The notes beneath the pieces are model-generated. The model did not search any database, was not told the origin of the DNA, and worked only from the letters and a program-made list of their open reading frames with translations. From the NCBI RefSeq assembly GCF_900142325.1, contig NZ_FRAM01000001.1, positions 62,001 through 126,000 of the forward strand: DNA of 64,000 nucleotides, given 5' to 3'. Source of the stretch: Epilithonimonas mollis. Its GTDB lineage: Bacteria; Bacteroidota; Bacteroidia; Flavobacteriales; Weeksellaceae. Positions 17,097 through 25,741 of the stretch are shown here, piece after piece. Each line of letters opens with the position of its first letter. Position 1 is the first letter of the stretch. The translations under genes and the position numbers were made by a program.

Positions 17097-20000
17097 CTAT
17101 GAAACAATTAGATAACTGATGACCTCATATTCAGACTTTCTAGAAGTTTTACCCATCAGTGATCCATTTGGATTAAAGATAGAATTGAGCTCCATTGTTT
17201 TTTCTTCACCAGATAAATGATTTCTGACGATATCTAATAAATCAACATATTGATTCATATGTTTGCCAGATTTGGTTTTGACATTAAATTGCTTTAGCAA
17301 TTCTTCCTTAATTGATAATTTGCCGTAGGACAATTTCTTAAATAAATCTAAAGCCCGTTTTCCCATTTTCATTGGAACTTGTATCTCTCCATCATAAGTA
17401 ACATACACTAGAGAGTAAGGATGCAGTAAATTGGATTTCAGTTTATCATCAAAGTTATTGTTGTCTAAATCTTTTAAACAGAACAAAACACCAGTAGGAT
17501 GATCTATCAGATTATTTTCTACTAAAGAAAATATTCCGCTTGCAAACAATTCGTATTGTTTCAAATCTTCTTCCTTTACTCTTTCCGCATCTACTTTAAA
17601 ATCATTAAATGTAAGATCAGAAATCGAAATACCACCTTCCAGATCTTCCAGATCCACAACAGAATCTTTCATCTTCTCAAGTTGCTTTTTGCGATAATCC
17701 AGTTCTTTAGATTGTCCTTCACGATCATCTATCACATTATCATCTCCGGTAGCAGAAATATCAAGAATTTGCATTCTTCCCTTTACCCTCTTAATCAGAT
17801 CAATGTATTGGTCTAACTCAATATCAGGATAAAAATTAACCAGTTGAATCTGGTCATTTTTTGAACCGATACGATCTATACGCCCAAACCGCTGGATAAT
17901 CCTAACGGGATTCCAGTGGATATCGTAGTTTACGAGATAATCACAATCTTGCAGATTCTGACCTTCAGATATACAATCAGTACAGAAAAGCAGATCAATC
18001 TCTTCTTTCTGATCAGGAAAAACACTTTCTCTGGATTTAGAAATAGGAGAAAAATTGATTAGGATATTCTGCAGATTAGTTTTACAGTCTTTCAAATTGG
18101 TTTTGTTGGTATCACTTCCGGAAACCAAAGCTGATTTAATATTGTATTTATCATCAAATTCTGCTGAGCAATGTTCATAAAGATACTTGACCGTATCTGC
18201 AAAAGCAGAAAAAATTATGACTTTTTTATTGGCTTTATTAATTGGGTTCTCAATTTTTTCTATAATCAGATTTTTAAGATCTTTTAATTTCTGATCTCTT
18301 TCCACATTGATAACTCTACATTTTGTAAGTAAATCAGAAAGAATCTCTCTGTCAGCATTCAGATATTCTTTAAATTTAATCAAATCCATATCCTGTAGCA
18401 GAACTTTTACTTTCCCACCTATAAAGAGATCAGACAGCTGGTCATCTTCAAAATCAAATTCTCGAATATCTATATCGTTCAGAAACTCACGGTGGTTGGT
18501 AATTTTTTCCAGTAAGATATCAGTGTGATTCAACAGTTTTTCTAAGGTCAAGCAAAATGAATGGATGGAAGACTCTAATCGTTTCAAAAGATTGACACGC
18601 ATCAATGTAATGATGCTTTCCTCTCGATCCAACTGACTAAATACTGCTCCTGTCCTTGTCTTCGTGTCATAAACATCAGCATAAGCTTCTCTTTTATGAT
18701 CAAAAACAAAATACATAGGAGAATAAAACTTCAGATTTAGTGATTGTAAAAAATCATTGATGTGTGTAATGGAGAAAGTTTTATTCTCGGTATCAAAGTC
18801 GCTAAACATTGATATTGGTTTTAATCTTGTGGGAAATTTACCTATATCCGCTACATCATAATATTTCTCAATATGTTTTCTAGAGCGTGAAATTGTAAAA
18901 ATGTCTAGTAATTTAAAATAATCACCATCTAATTTATCAACTAGATCTTCACGAGTTGGATTTGGCTGTTTCATCCAATTATTAAACTTTCTCTGCGCCT
19001 GAGTCAAGGTAAGATCAATACTTGTTATACCTTCACCAGCGAGAGCGTGGTCATTAGTTTCAGTTATAAAAGACAATTGATTTTTTAAATCATTTAAACG
19101 TGTGTTTACAGGCGTTGCGGATAATAGTAGAACTTTTGTTCGCACTCCTGATTTTATAACATCACGCATCAATTTCTCATATCGAGAAATGGTAGTATTT
19201 GATGGGTTATTATTTCTGAAATTATGAGATTCATCAATCACAATTAAATCATAATTTCCCCAATGCACAGTTTCAAGATTCACATCTCCTGACAGTCCTT
19301 TTTCACGAGAAAGATCGGTATGATTTAGTACATCAAAGTTTAGTCTATCTCCTACCAAAATATTACGCTTATCATTTAATCGGTACGTTACCCAGTTATC
19401 CCGTAATTTTTTAGGTGCTAAAACTAAAACCCTATCATTGCGAAGTTCATAATATTTGATAATAGCCAACGCTTCAAAAGTCTTTCCCAATCCAACAGAA
19501 TCAGCAATAATACAACCGTTGAATTTCTCAATCTTATCAATTGCTCCTAACACAGCATCCTTTTGAAAATTGAAAAGCTTATTCCAAACAACAGAACTTT
19601 TAAATCCTGTCTTAACAAGTCTTTCTTCGTTGATATCTTCAGTTGTCTTGTCCGCGAAAATCTTTGAAATGCTAAATTTATAGTTGAGTTCGGGAAATTT
19701 CAGAACATTGGCGTTTTTGTACAGATTGATAAGTTCATCTTTACAATCTTTAGCTCCATTCCAAATATAGTCAAACGCCTGTTGTAAAGACTTTGAAGTG
19801 TCATCAATTTCAAAAATCATATAAGGTTTACCATCCTTTATGATTCCTAATGTAGTTTCATTAAAATTATTAGGTGCAAATTGAAATGCCTTATCATCAA
19901 TAATTATAAAACTATTACCTCCAGTAATTCCTTTTCTGATTGATACAGAATCATCAACAAAATTTAGAACTTGCTGAAGTCGATAATATGTTTGGAGTTT

Positions 20001-20228
20001 TGAATTAGTTTCATTCTCAGTAACATCATTAACAAAAAATGGTTTCTGAAAATCTAAATCAGTTTGCTGAATAATTATCTGAATTGATTCGACTTCTCGC
20101 AACTTCTCAAGCAAATCAAATATTGAATTATAAGTAAAGTTATTAACACATAACTTTATTCTCGAATTCGAATCAATATTTTGAATTAGTTCGTTTAAAA
20201 ATATTTTATCTTGGTTATTAATAATCAT
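17097..20228 (-). CDS. SNF2-like helicase with degenerate PLD-like N-terminus
   Basis: A 1043-residue protein, first gene of the operon. The helicase core is clear: Walker A IIADSVGLGKTFEAL (about 240-254), motif II VIDESHNFRN (about 330-339), motif III LLLSATPVN (about 367-375), and a C-terminal lobe with VIIFSAFADTVKYL, LLFCTDCISEGQNLQ and motif VI RIIQRFGRIDRIGS. The first 140 residues include NSFIIIDDKAFQFAPNNFNE, which resembles a phospholipase-D HKD segment that has lost its His and Lys. Related phage-defence helicases often carry an N-terminal PLD domain. The protein lacks a signal peptide. It should translocate on DNA and act with Mod, Res and DUF4391 encoded downstream. Confidence 0.9.
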   Translation of the reverse strand: MIINNQDKIFLNELIQNIDSNSRIKLCVNNFTYNSIFDLLEKLREVESIQIIIQQTDLDFQKPFFVNDVTENETNSKLQTYYRLQQVLNFVDDSVSIRKGITGGNSFIIIDDKAFQFAPNNFNETTLGIIKDGKPYMIFEIDDTSKSLQQAFDYIWNGAKDCKDELINLYKNANVLKFPELNYKFSISKIFADKTTEDINEERLVKTGFKSSVVWNKLFNFQKDAVLGAIDKIEKFNGCIIADSVGLGKTFEALAIIKYYELRNDRVLVLAPKKLRDNWVTYRLNDKRNILVGDRLNFDVLNHTDLSREKGLSGDVNLETVHWGNYDLIVIDESHNFRNNNPSNTTISRYEKLMRDVIKSGVRTKVLLLSATPVNTRLNDLKNQLSFITETNDHALAGEGITSIDLTLTQAQRKFNNWMKQPNPTREDLVDKLDGDYFKLLDIFTISRSRKHIEKYYDVADIGKFPTRLKPISMFSDFDTENKTFSITHINDFLQSLNLKFYSPMYFVFDHKREAYADVYDTKTRTGAVFSQLDREESIITLMRVNLLKRLESSIHSFCLTLEKLLNHTDILLEKITNHREFLNDIDIREFDFEDDQLSDLFIGGKVKVLLQDMDLIKFKEYLNADREILSDLLTKCRVINVERDQKLKDLKNLIIEKIENPINKANKKVIIFSAFADTVKYLYEHCSAEFDDKYNIKSALVSGSDTNKTNLKDCKTNLQNILINFSPISKSRESVFPDQKEEIDLLFCTDCISEGQNLQDCDYLVNYDIHWNPVRIIQRFGRIDRIGSKNDQIQLVNFYPDIELDQYIDLIKRVKGRMQILDISATGDDNVIDDREGQSKELDYRKKQLEKMKDSVVDLEDLEGGISISDLTFNDFKVDAERVKEEDLKQYELFASGIFSLVENNLIDHPTGVLFCLKDLDNNNFDDKLKSNLLHPYSLVYVTYDGEIQVPMKMGKRALDLFKKLSYGKLSIKEELLKQFNVKTKSGKHMNQYVDLLDIVRNHLSGEEKTMELNSIFNPNGSLMGKTSRKSEYEVISYLIVS

Positions 20229-20247
20229 TAGTTAAAGTTTTCAAAGT

Positions 20248-20255
20248 CAAATATA
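20248..20255 (-). promoter_or_regulatory. candidate -7 element for the defence operon
   Basis: On the minus strand TATATTTG matches TAnnTTTG exactly, 19 nt before the helicase ATG. No clear -33 TTG is visible at the expected distance, so strength is uncertain. Confidence 0.4.
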
Positions 20256-20310
20256 ACCAAAAAACCACATTGTTAACTACTTGAACTGACGAGCGAAATT
20301 AAACTGTGTT

Positions 20311-21267
20311 TTATATCCCGAAGTTGATGAATAGGCTGAACCTGGATCCGGCCTCGATATCTCCGCCTGCCAAACGGGTATAAGCAGGCAACATCAGTTC
20401 ACTTCCGAGGCTGAACTTTTTGTAAGACACTTCGAATCCAAGTTTACTATACAATGCACTGCCCGCAGTTCTGGGCATCACTTCACCAAACTGCCTGTTC
20501 GCATCATACACCTCTCCCTGAAGCCCGAGCTTCCCGGAAACGGTGCTGTTGCTGCTACGCCAAAGGGTATAAAAGCCTGTCGCCGAATAGTTCCACTGGT
20601 TACCGAACCGGTAATTCTTTTTGTTTTCTGTTTTGATGGTGTAATCTGTGTTCAGCATCAAGGCGAAAAGGTTTTTCTGGAATTTGTAGCTCAGTGCCAG
20701 CTGGTAATCCCAGCTTCCCGTCCCCAATTGGAAACTCGGATTGACACCTGTGATCCCTTTTTCATCAAACCTGCCTAACGGAATCTTAACGCCTGCGCCG
20801 CCATTGAGCTGATGGTATTCGTTTTTGGATCTGAGGATCTCGTAGATGCCCATCACGGCAGCATCCCCTATTCCGCTGATCTTAATGTCGCCCTGCAAGG
20901 TTTTCTTATCATGAAACTGAAACGGAATGCTTCCGTAGATACTCAGCTTGCGGGTGACCGGGATCTTGCCCCATATCTGAATGGTATTGAAATACTGATC
21001 CTGTGTCAGATCCTGTGTGAAGAGATTCTCTCTGGCTTTGTAATCCTGTGCAAAATATTTGACGCCGATGAATTGGGGATTAAGCAAGGATTCGAAGCCT
21101 GATGAGCCATTACCTGCCGCACAACCGCAGGCATCGCAGAAGAATTCTTCGTATCCTGACAAATGCTTTAGCCGGTTTTCATATTGAGGAATATAGAGAC
21201 TGTCCCGGTTGGCTTTTATTTGCTGAGACAGAATGAACAGTAGTAGAACTATGACTGATTTTTTCAT
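20311..21267 (-). CDS. exported outer-membrane beta-barrel protein with CDACGC motif
   Basis: I start at the ATG at 21267, where a good signal peptide begins (MKKSVIVLLLFILSQQIKA), giving 318 residues; the upstream in-frame ATG at 21306 only adds a basic leader. After the signal comes a cysteine cluster, EEFFCDACGCAAGNGSSG, then alternating beta strands typical of a porin-like barrel (GVKYFAQDYKARENLF, KLSIYGSIPFQF, YHQLNGGAGVKIPLGRF, WDYQLALSYKFQ) and a terminal strand SRFSLFINFGI ending in Ile. The Cys cluster could bind a metal. It lies downstream of the MauG/MbnH-like and MbnP-like genes on the same strand, so a role in metal uptake or efflux across the outer membrane is plausible. Confidence 0.75.
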   Translation of the reverse strand: MKKSVIVLLLFILSQQIKANRDSLYIPQYENRLKHLSGYEEFFCDACGCAAGNGSSGFESLLNPQFIGVKYFAQDYKARENLFTQDLTQDQYFNTIQIWGKIPVTRKLSIYGSIPFQFHDKKTLQGDIKISGIGDAAVMGIYEILRSKNEYHQLNGGAGVKIPLGRFDEKGITGVNPSFQLGTGSWDYQLALSYKFQKNLFALMLNTDYTIKTENKKNYRFGNQWNYSATGFYTLWRSSNSTVSGKLGLQGEVYDANRQFGEVMPRTAGSALYSKLGFEVSYKKFSLGSELMLPAYTRLAGGDIEAGSRFSLFINFGI

Positions 21268-21615
21268 TTTTGATTTTATTTTAAACACAAAGGTTTTTGA
21301 ACACAAAGTTCACAAGGATCTTTATTTGTCAGAAGCACAAAGGCGCTTAATTGGATAAGGTCGATCTTATTTCCCGCAGATCGTTTGGATCTTGCAGATC
21401 ATTAAATCCGTCTGATCTGCTAAATCTGCGAGATGAATTGTTTTATTTGAACACAAAGCGCACAAGGATTTTTTTATTATACTTATTAAGGCTCACAAAG
21501 GTGCTTCGCTCAGATGGGTCTGTGTTATGAAAACTTATTATTTATTTCCTTTTGTATCTTTTGACTTCGTAGAATCTGCGATTTGTGATTAATCATTATT
21601 TAAGTGGTTTTATAA
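21268..21615. repeat. intergenic region with degenerate CACAAAG and CAGATC repeats
   Basis: No gene seen. The 348 bases hold several copies of ACACAAAG/GCACAAAGG-like words (at about 21289, 21300, 21331, 21450 and 21495) and a block of GCAGATC/CTGATCTGC words at 21378-21430. The same ACAAAG/GCGCAAAG vocabulary returns at 23540-23720 and 26040-26150. Confidence 0.6.
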
Positions 21616-22692
21616 TTATTCCGCAAACTGTTTGTTGGTAATAAACTGAGGATCACTGAGGGTTTTCAGGAAAGCGATGATGTACTGTTTTTCCAAAGCG
21701 CTCATCGGGATACCGATGTGTCCGTTCTGTTTCAGCAGCGGATCCAGATTGGCCTGATCCTCTACATTATCCGAATAGAAACCGAGCACCGCCTCCAGGG
21801 AAGAAAAGCGCCCGTCGTGCATATACGGGGCGGTATATTCTACATTCCGGAGACTTGGTACACGGAATTTCATATTATCCTTCCAGTCCAATGTCACGCG
21901 ATACCTTCCCCTGTCGTCATACGAGGCATTGTAATACATCCCGGTATTCCGGTAACTTTCATCGGTAAATAACTCTCCTGAATGACAGCTGGCACACCTG
22001 GTTTGAAATAATGCCATTCCTTGAGATTCTTCATTGGTGAAAGAGGCTTTTCCTTTTTTCATCTTATCATATTTGGAATCAGATGAAATCATTGTGACCA
22101 TAAACTGAGATAAAGCTTTTAATATTCTCTCTCCTGTAATGTTATCATCGCCATAAGCCGCTTTGAATAACTTTTTATAATTCGCATCTTTACTAAGTTT
22201 TGAAACGACTTCGGGCAAAGAACTGTCCATCTCGAAATCTGTGGTGATGGGAACCAAAGAGCGCTCATCGAGATTGTGGCTCACACCATCCCAGGTGTAG
22301 TTTCTGAGGAATGCCATATTCTGGATCGGCGGTGCATTGCGGATGCCCAACTTGTCATCAATCCCATGGCTCACCGGGTGCCCGTGGTGTGTGAACGCAT
22401 ACTCCTGGATATGGCAGAATCCGCAGGAAATGGTATTGTTGCGGGATAACCTGCCTTCGTAAAACAGTTTTTTGCCCAATGCTACTCCATTCACAGTTAC
22501 GGGATTTTTATCTCTATCAAATGCCAACGCAGGAAAATTAGCAGGAACTTCCAGATTGTACGCTTTGTCTTCTTCGAAAACCTCTCCTTCATATTCGTTG
22601 GAACAAGAGATCAATATCCCAGAAAGTGCAATGAAGAAAATCCAAAGAGAACGCAATCGCTCTCTTTGGAAATGTTTAATCAAACTAATCAT
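21616..22692 (-). CDS. MauG/MbnH-like di-haem cytochrome c peroxidase lipoprotein
   Basis: From the ATG at 22692 (another lies at 22701) the protein has 358 residues. The lipoprotein signal ends at Cys30 in SGILISC. Two c-type haem sites are present: CGFCH at about 90-94 and CASCH at about 233-237. GVALGKKLFYEGRLSRNNTISC before the first and APYMHDGRFSSLEAVLGFYS near the end are typical of the di-haem peroxidase/MauG superfamily. Its start overlaps the end of the MbnP-like gene. In methanobactin operons a di-haem MbnH modifies a Trp of its partner MbnP to build a copper site, so the pairing points to this branch. An ordinary peroxidase remains possible. Confidence 0.85.
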   Translation of the reverse strand: MISLIKHFQRERLRSLWIFFIALSGILISCSNEYEGEVFEEDKAYNLEVPANFPALAFDRDKNPVTVNGVALGKKLFYEGRLSRNNTISCGFCHIQEYAFTHHGHPVSHGIDDKLGIRNAPPIQNMAFLRNYTWDGVSHNLDERSLVPITTDFEMDSSLPEVVSKLSKDANYKKLFKAAYGDDNITGERILKALSQFMVTMISSDSKYDKMKKGKASFTNEESQGMALFQTRCASCHSGELFTDESYRNTGMYYNASYDDRGRYRVTLDWKDNMKFRVPSLRNVEYTAPYMHDGRFSSLEAVLGFYSDNVEDQANLDPLLKQNGHIGIPMSALEKQYIIAFLKTLSDPQFITNKQFAE

Positions 22693-23506
22693 TATGAACA
22701 TGGTCTACTCTGAACATATTGATAAGGTTGCTGCTGACATCCACCAGATGCTGGCTGCTGCCCATCGCCATGTTGTTATTGGCATCCAAAGTCAGGGCTT
22801 TTTTCCCGCTCAGGTACTGGTTGAAATCTGCCAGGATGTGGACAGAAGGTGTAATATCCTTACTGACTCTAGCCATAGTGGGCAAATCCAAAACGACTTC
22901 CCTGTACAAATCCGGCGTGCCGTTCGCTGTTGTATCGCCCATATTGCCACAATGGTTCATAAACTCCGTGTCCGGTGCTGAAGTCCCGTATTTGCCTTCC
23001 AGCTTGGTGAAGATGTACCCGGCAGCCCATGACCAGGCCATGCCCTGCTGTTTGGCTTTTTCCCAGAACAGGCCTTGTCCATCCTGACCAATGAGGTAAG
23101 CCGTGGGACTGATGCCTAAGCCTAATTTGATCTTCCTGTAGTTCCCTTTCGGAATCTCAGTAAGGTTGATATACACGATGCCCCCTTTGGCCTCTGACTG
23201 GCTGATGATGAAAGCACCTTTGTCCGGATTGTTGTAATTATACTTGAATTCAGTTCCGTTCTCATCAATCAATGCAATATTACTGACGATGTATTTCAGT
23301 GTAGAAAACTGATGTTTCTGCCCGTTTGCTGAGGTCTGGGTGGTCTGATCCAAAACGATATCGCCCAGGTTTCCGAAACCGTTCTCGAACTTGACCTGGA
23401 GATTTCCCGGTGTAGTATCCTGGATATCGTCATCATCGTTGTTACTGCACGATGAAAGAGTTAGTATTGTGATGAATAATAATGATAAAAGTTTATAAAT
23501 TTTCAT
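22685..23506 (-). CDS. MbnP-family lipoprotein (copper-binding type)
   Basis: 273 residues, with a lipoprotein signal ending at Cys20 (LTLSSCSNNDDDD). MbnP-like features include QHK/QKHQFSTLKYIVSNIALID (about 63-81), GNYRKIKLGLGISP (about 121-134) and the aromatic block GLFWEKAKQQGMAWSWAAGY (Trp148, Trp158, Trp160), followed by NHCGNMG and HILADFNQYL. In characterised MbnP a Trp is oxidised to kynurenine by the MbnH di-haem enzyme and forms part of a copper site. The neighbouring MauG-like gene overlaps this one, so the same chemistry may occur here. Family assignment is from motif memory; metal and modification are inferred. Confidence 0.75.
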   Translation of the reverse strand: MKIYKLLSLLFITILTLSSCSNNDDDDIQDTTPGNLQVKFENGFGNLGDIVLDQTTQTSANGQKHQFSTLKYIVSNIALIDENGTEFKYNYNNPDKGAFIISQSEAKGGIVYINLTEIPKGNYRKIKLGLGISPTAYLIGQDGQGLFWEKAKQQGMAWSWAAGYIFTKLEGKYGTSAPDTEFMNHCGNMGDTTANGTPDLYREVVLDLPTMARVSKDITPSVHILADFNQYLSGKKALTLDANNNMAMGSSQHLVDVSSNLINMFRVDHVHND

Positions 23507-23947
23507 TTGTTCAGATATTATGTTTGATAATTTTAAAGTTTCTGAAACACAAAGTCACAAAGTATTTTGAGCAATTCTTCATTTCTAAGGCGCAACGTTT
23601 AACTTCGTCAATATTTTGTTTTGAGCTAGTCTTTGTGTTTATAAATTTTGTTAACGCAAAGGCACAAAAGTTTTTTGAGCAATTCTTTGTTTTTAAGGCG
23701 CAAAGTCTGACTTCGCCAAAATTGATAAAAACTGTTATTTTTTGCTGAAATATGAGTTTTGTGCTCCGCTGCGATAAGGATGGTAACGGTTATCCTTTTT
23801 GTCCTGACTGAAACGTTCGTGATGAAGTCTAATCATCATAAGACAAAAAGATACGAGCCCCTCGACAAGCTCAGGATAAATTCCACAGCCCGGGCCGAGT
23901 TACTGCTTCAGCGTCGGAGAGGGAATCGCCCTAATTACCAGTATTAT
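23507..23947. repeat. intergenic region with an imperfect ~120-bp duplication
   Basis: No gene is supported. Two diverged copies of one block lie in tandem, about 23530-23640 and 23645-23740. Each has ACAAAG words, TTTTGAGCAATTCTT, then AAGGCGCAA and TGACTTCG or TAACTTCG. A further dispersed-type word, CCCTCGACAAGCTCAGG, lies near 23857. A plus-strand frame through 23759-24283 runs antisense to the small protein at 23948-24304 and is treated as a shadow. Confidence 0.6.
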
Positions 23948-24304
23948 CTAGACAATAGGAGGTCTGAAAATGTGTTTGAGATACAGATAGGAATAATCTG
24001 TGGTGTGTGTGAAAGTAAGGCCGGACAAGAGTCTTTGCCCCACTGTTTTGACGACAGAGATCTCAACGGGAATGTAACAGTCGATAATCTTCTGTGCCGG
24101 ATTTTTGGATTTGGAATCTTCCGAGCTGCTTTTAGCGAGCTCTTTTCCAAGGTAACATTTGCCGTTGCAATGCAGCTCCGGTTTTTTCTTGTTGATACAC
24201 AAAACATCCGAAATATAATCATAGTTAACCACATACTCTACCAATGGCATCACAGGTCTGAGCACCAAATAAAAGACGAGTAAAAGGTTAATGATTAATT
24301 TCAA
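23948..24304 (-). CDS. small CxGKCYL membrane-associated protein (paralogue 1)
   Basis: The frame is open further upstream. The TTG at 24304 gives a 118-residue protein that aligns residue for residue at the N-terminus with the ATG-started paralogue at 26213-26578. It has a hydrophobic start (MKLIINLLLVFYLVLRPVMPL), then YVVNYDYISDVLCINKKKP, then CNGKCYLGKELAKSSS, and ends FRPPIV. Family-like features shared with the paralogue are LRPVMPL, the VNY.YI segment, Cys-(x)2-Asn, C-x-G-K-C-Y-L and the C-terminal FRPP. The three Cys could form a metal or redox site outside the membrane. I do not recognise a named family. It sits just after the superoxide dismutase gene, separated by a hairpin. Confidence 0.65.
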   Translation of the reverse strand: MKLIINLLLVFYLVLRPVMPLVEYVVNYDYISDVLCINKKKPELHCNGKCYLGKELAKSSSEDSKSKNPAQKIIDCYIPVEISVVKTVGQRLLSGLTFTHTTDYSYLYLKHIFRPPIV

Positions 24305-24324
24305 GAATCTGTTTTGAGGGTTTA

Positions 24325-24349
24325 AAAAGCACAGACAAGCTGTGCTTTT
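24325..24349 (-). terminator. hairpin after superoxide dismutase gene
   Basis: A 10-bp perfect stem AAAAGCACAG / CTGTGCTTTT with loop ACAAG lies 17 nt past the dismutase stop. The T tract is only what the stem supplies plus one base, so it may be a weak terminator or an mRNA-protecting hairpin before the next gene. Confidence 0.55.
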
Positions 24350-24366
24350 CTGATGTATTGAGGTTG

Positions 24367-25035
24367 TTATTTGATAGTTTCCCCGTATCTTCTGCTGATC
24401 TCTTTCCAGTTGGTCACATTCCAAAGTGCAGCCAGATAATCCGCTCTTTTGTTCTGATATTTAAGATAATAAGCGTGCTCCCAAACATCAATTCCAAAGA
24501 TCGGCGTCCCTTTCACCTCAGCAATATCCATCAGAGGATTGTCCTGATTAGCGGTAGAAGTGACCGCCAGTTTTTTGTCTGCCGTCACGACCAGCCAGGC
24601 CCAACCCGAACCGAAACGGTCGGCACCGGCTTTGCTGAGTTTCTCCTTCAAAGCATCCAGACTCCCGAAAGAATCGTTGATCGCCTTTGCTAATCCGGGA
24701 GAAGGCTGCGTGTTCTTCTCTGGCGTCAACACCGTCCAGAACAACTCGTGGTTATAATGTCCACCGGCATTGTTTCTGACAGCCGGACTTTCTTTGGAAA
24801 TGTGGGAAAGAATCTTTTCCAGGCTTTCTTTTTCCAATGGTGTCCCTGCAATAGCTTTGTTCAAATTAGCCACATAAGCTGCAGCGTGTTTGGTATAATG
24901 GATCTCCATTGTCTGCGCATCTACAGAACCTTCCAAAGCATTGTAAGCATAAGGAAGCGGCGTCTGCCTGAACTGTGCTGCTGCAAAAGTCGCTGCAGAT
25001 ATAGCACCTGCCAGAAATATTTTCTTGATTTTCAT
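24367..25035 (-). CDS. exported Fe/Mn superoxide dismutase
   Basis: 222 residues. A signal peptide ([21 protein letters not shown]) is followed by a complete Fe/Mn-[57 protein letters not shown] and [30 protein letters not shown]. The expected metal ligands are His46, His96, Asp183 and His187. It converts superoxide to peroxide, here outside the cytoplasm because of the signal. It follows the SCO gene after 28 nt on the same strand, so envelope copper handling and superoxide defence are probably co-expressed. Iron versus manganese use cannot be decided by eye. Confidence 0.93.
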   Translation of the reverse strand: MKIKKIFLAGAISAATFAAAQFRQTPLPYAYNALEGSVDAQTMEIHYTKHAAAYVANLNKAIAGTPLEKESLEKILSHISKESPAVRNNAGGHYNHELFWTVLTPEKNTQPSPGLAKAINDSFGSLDALKEKLSKAGADRFGSGWAWLVVTADKKLAVTSTANQDNPLMDIAEVKGTPIFGIDVWEHAYYLKYQNKRADYLAALWNVTNWKEISRRYGETIK

Positions 25036-25063
25036 AATAACTTTTTTAATAATTAGACATTTA

Positions 25064-25741
25064 TTATTTTAATAATTTCCTGATATCTTCTATCAATTTT
25101 TCCCTGTCCGGATGGTACTTTCCTCTCAGATTGGCTTTGGTTCCCGCTTCATCTTCGTAATTCAGTCCAGAATAATAAAGAACCGGCCTATTGTTCTCAT
25201 CAAATCGGCAACGCAGGTTTCCTTCCTTATCTACCAAAGCAATCATCCCGCTGTGGTTGAGACTCTCCGAATCATCTTCCTTATCCCCCACATAGATATC
25301 GAACCTGTCCGCAAGATTACCAATATAATCCCTGTCGCCCGACAGAAAATGCCAATCCGGTGAGGTGGCACCGATCATCCGGGCATGGTTCTTCAGCACC
25401 TGTGGCGTATCATTGGCCGGGTCTATGCTGATGGAGATAATCCCGAAATCCGGATCACTGATCTGCTCATCGATGTATTTCATATTCGAATTCATCACAG
25501 GGCAAATTGTAGGACAGCGGCTGTAAAAGAACTCCACGAGATAAACTTTTCCCAGCATATCCTTATTGGTAATCGTTTTGGAATTCTGGTCTGTCAGCTC
25601 AAAATCCGGGACTTTCATTACCGTGTAAAGGCTTTTTTTGAAGTAGCCCATCCCAATTCCTATCACCAAAAACAGTACCGCAAAAATAATCAGAGGCAGG
25701 ATCAGCCTGCTTTTGCTGAAAGGCTGCTTTTTCTTCTTCAT
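25064..25741 (-). CDS. SCO family protein (copper chaperone / thioredoxin fold)
   Basis: 225 residues. One N-terminal membrane anchor lies at about 13-34 ([22 protein letters not shown]) after a basic start. The domain outside has the SCO signature: [41 protein letters not shown], giving Cys-x3-Cys, and [14 protein letters not shown] with the distal His. SCO proteins deliver copper to cytochrome oxidase CuA or act as envelope thiol-disulfide proteins. The ATG directly abuts the stop of the YHS lipoprotein gene, so the two are one transcript. Context with YHS, SOD and MbnP-like genes supports a copper role. Confidence 0.92.
   Translation of the reverse strand: MKKKKQPFSKSRLILPLIIFAVLFLVIGIGMGYFKKSLYTVMKVPDFELTDQNSKTITNKDMLGKVYLVEFFYSRCPTICPVMNSNMKYIDEQISDPDFGIISISIDPANDTPQVLKNHARMIGATSPDWHFLSGDRDYIGNLADRFDIYVGDKEDDSESLNHSGMIALVDKEGNLRCRFDENNRPVLYYSGLNYEDEAGTKANLRGKYHPDREKLIEDIRKLLK

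Noticed and set aside
23759-24283. Plus-strand 174-codon frame
   Set aside because: It lies antisense to the small CxGKCYL protein, which has a paralogue at 26213; the plus frame has no recognisable features.
24305-24424. ATG-started 40-residue extension of paralogue 1
   Set aside because: It would overlap the dismutase gene and the hairpin at 24325-24349; the TTG at 24304 aligns exactly with the sibling protein.
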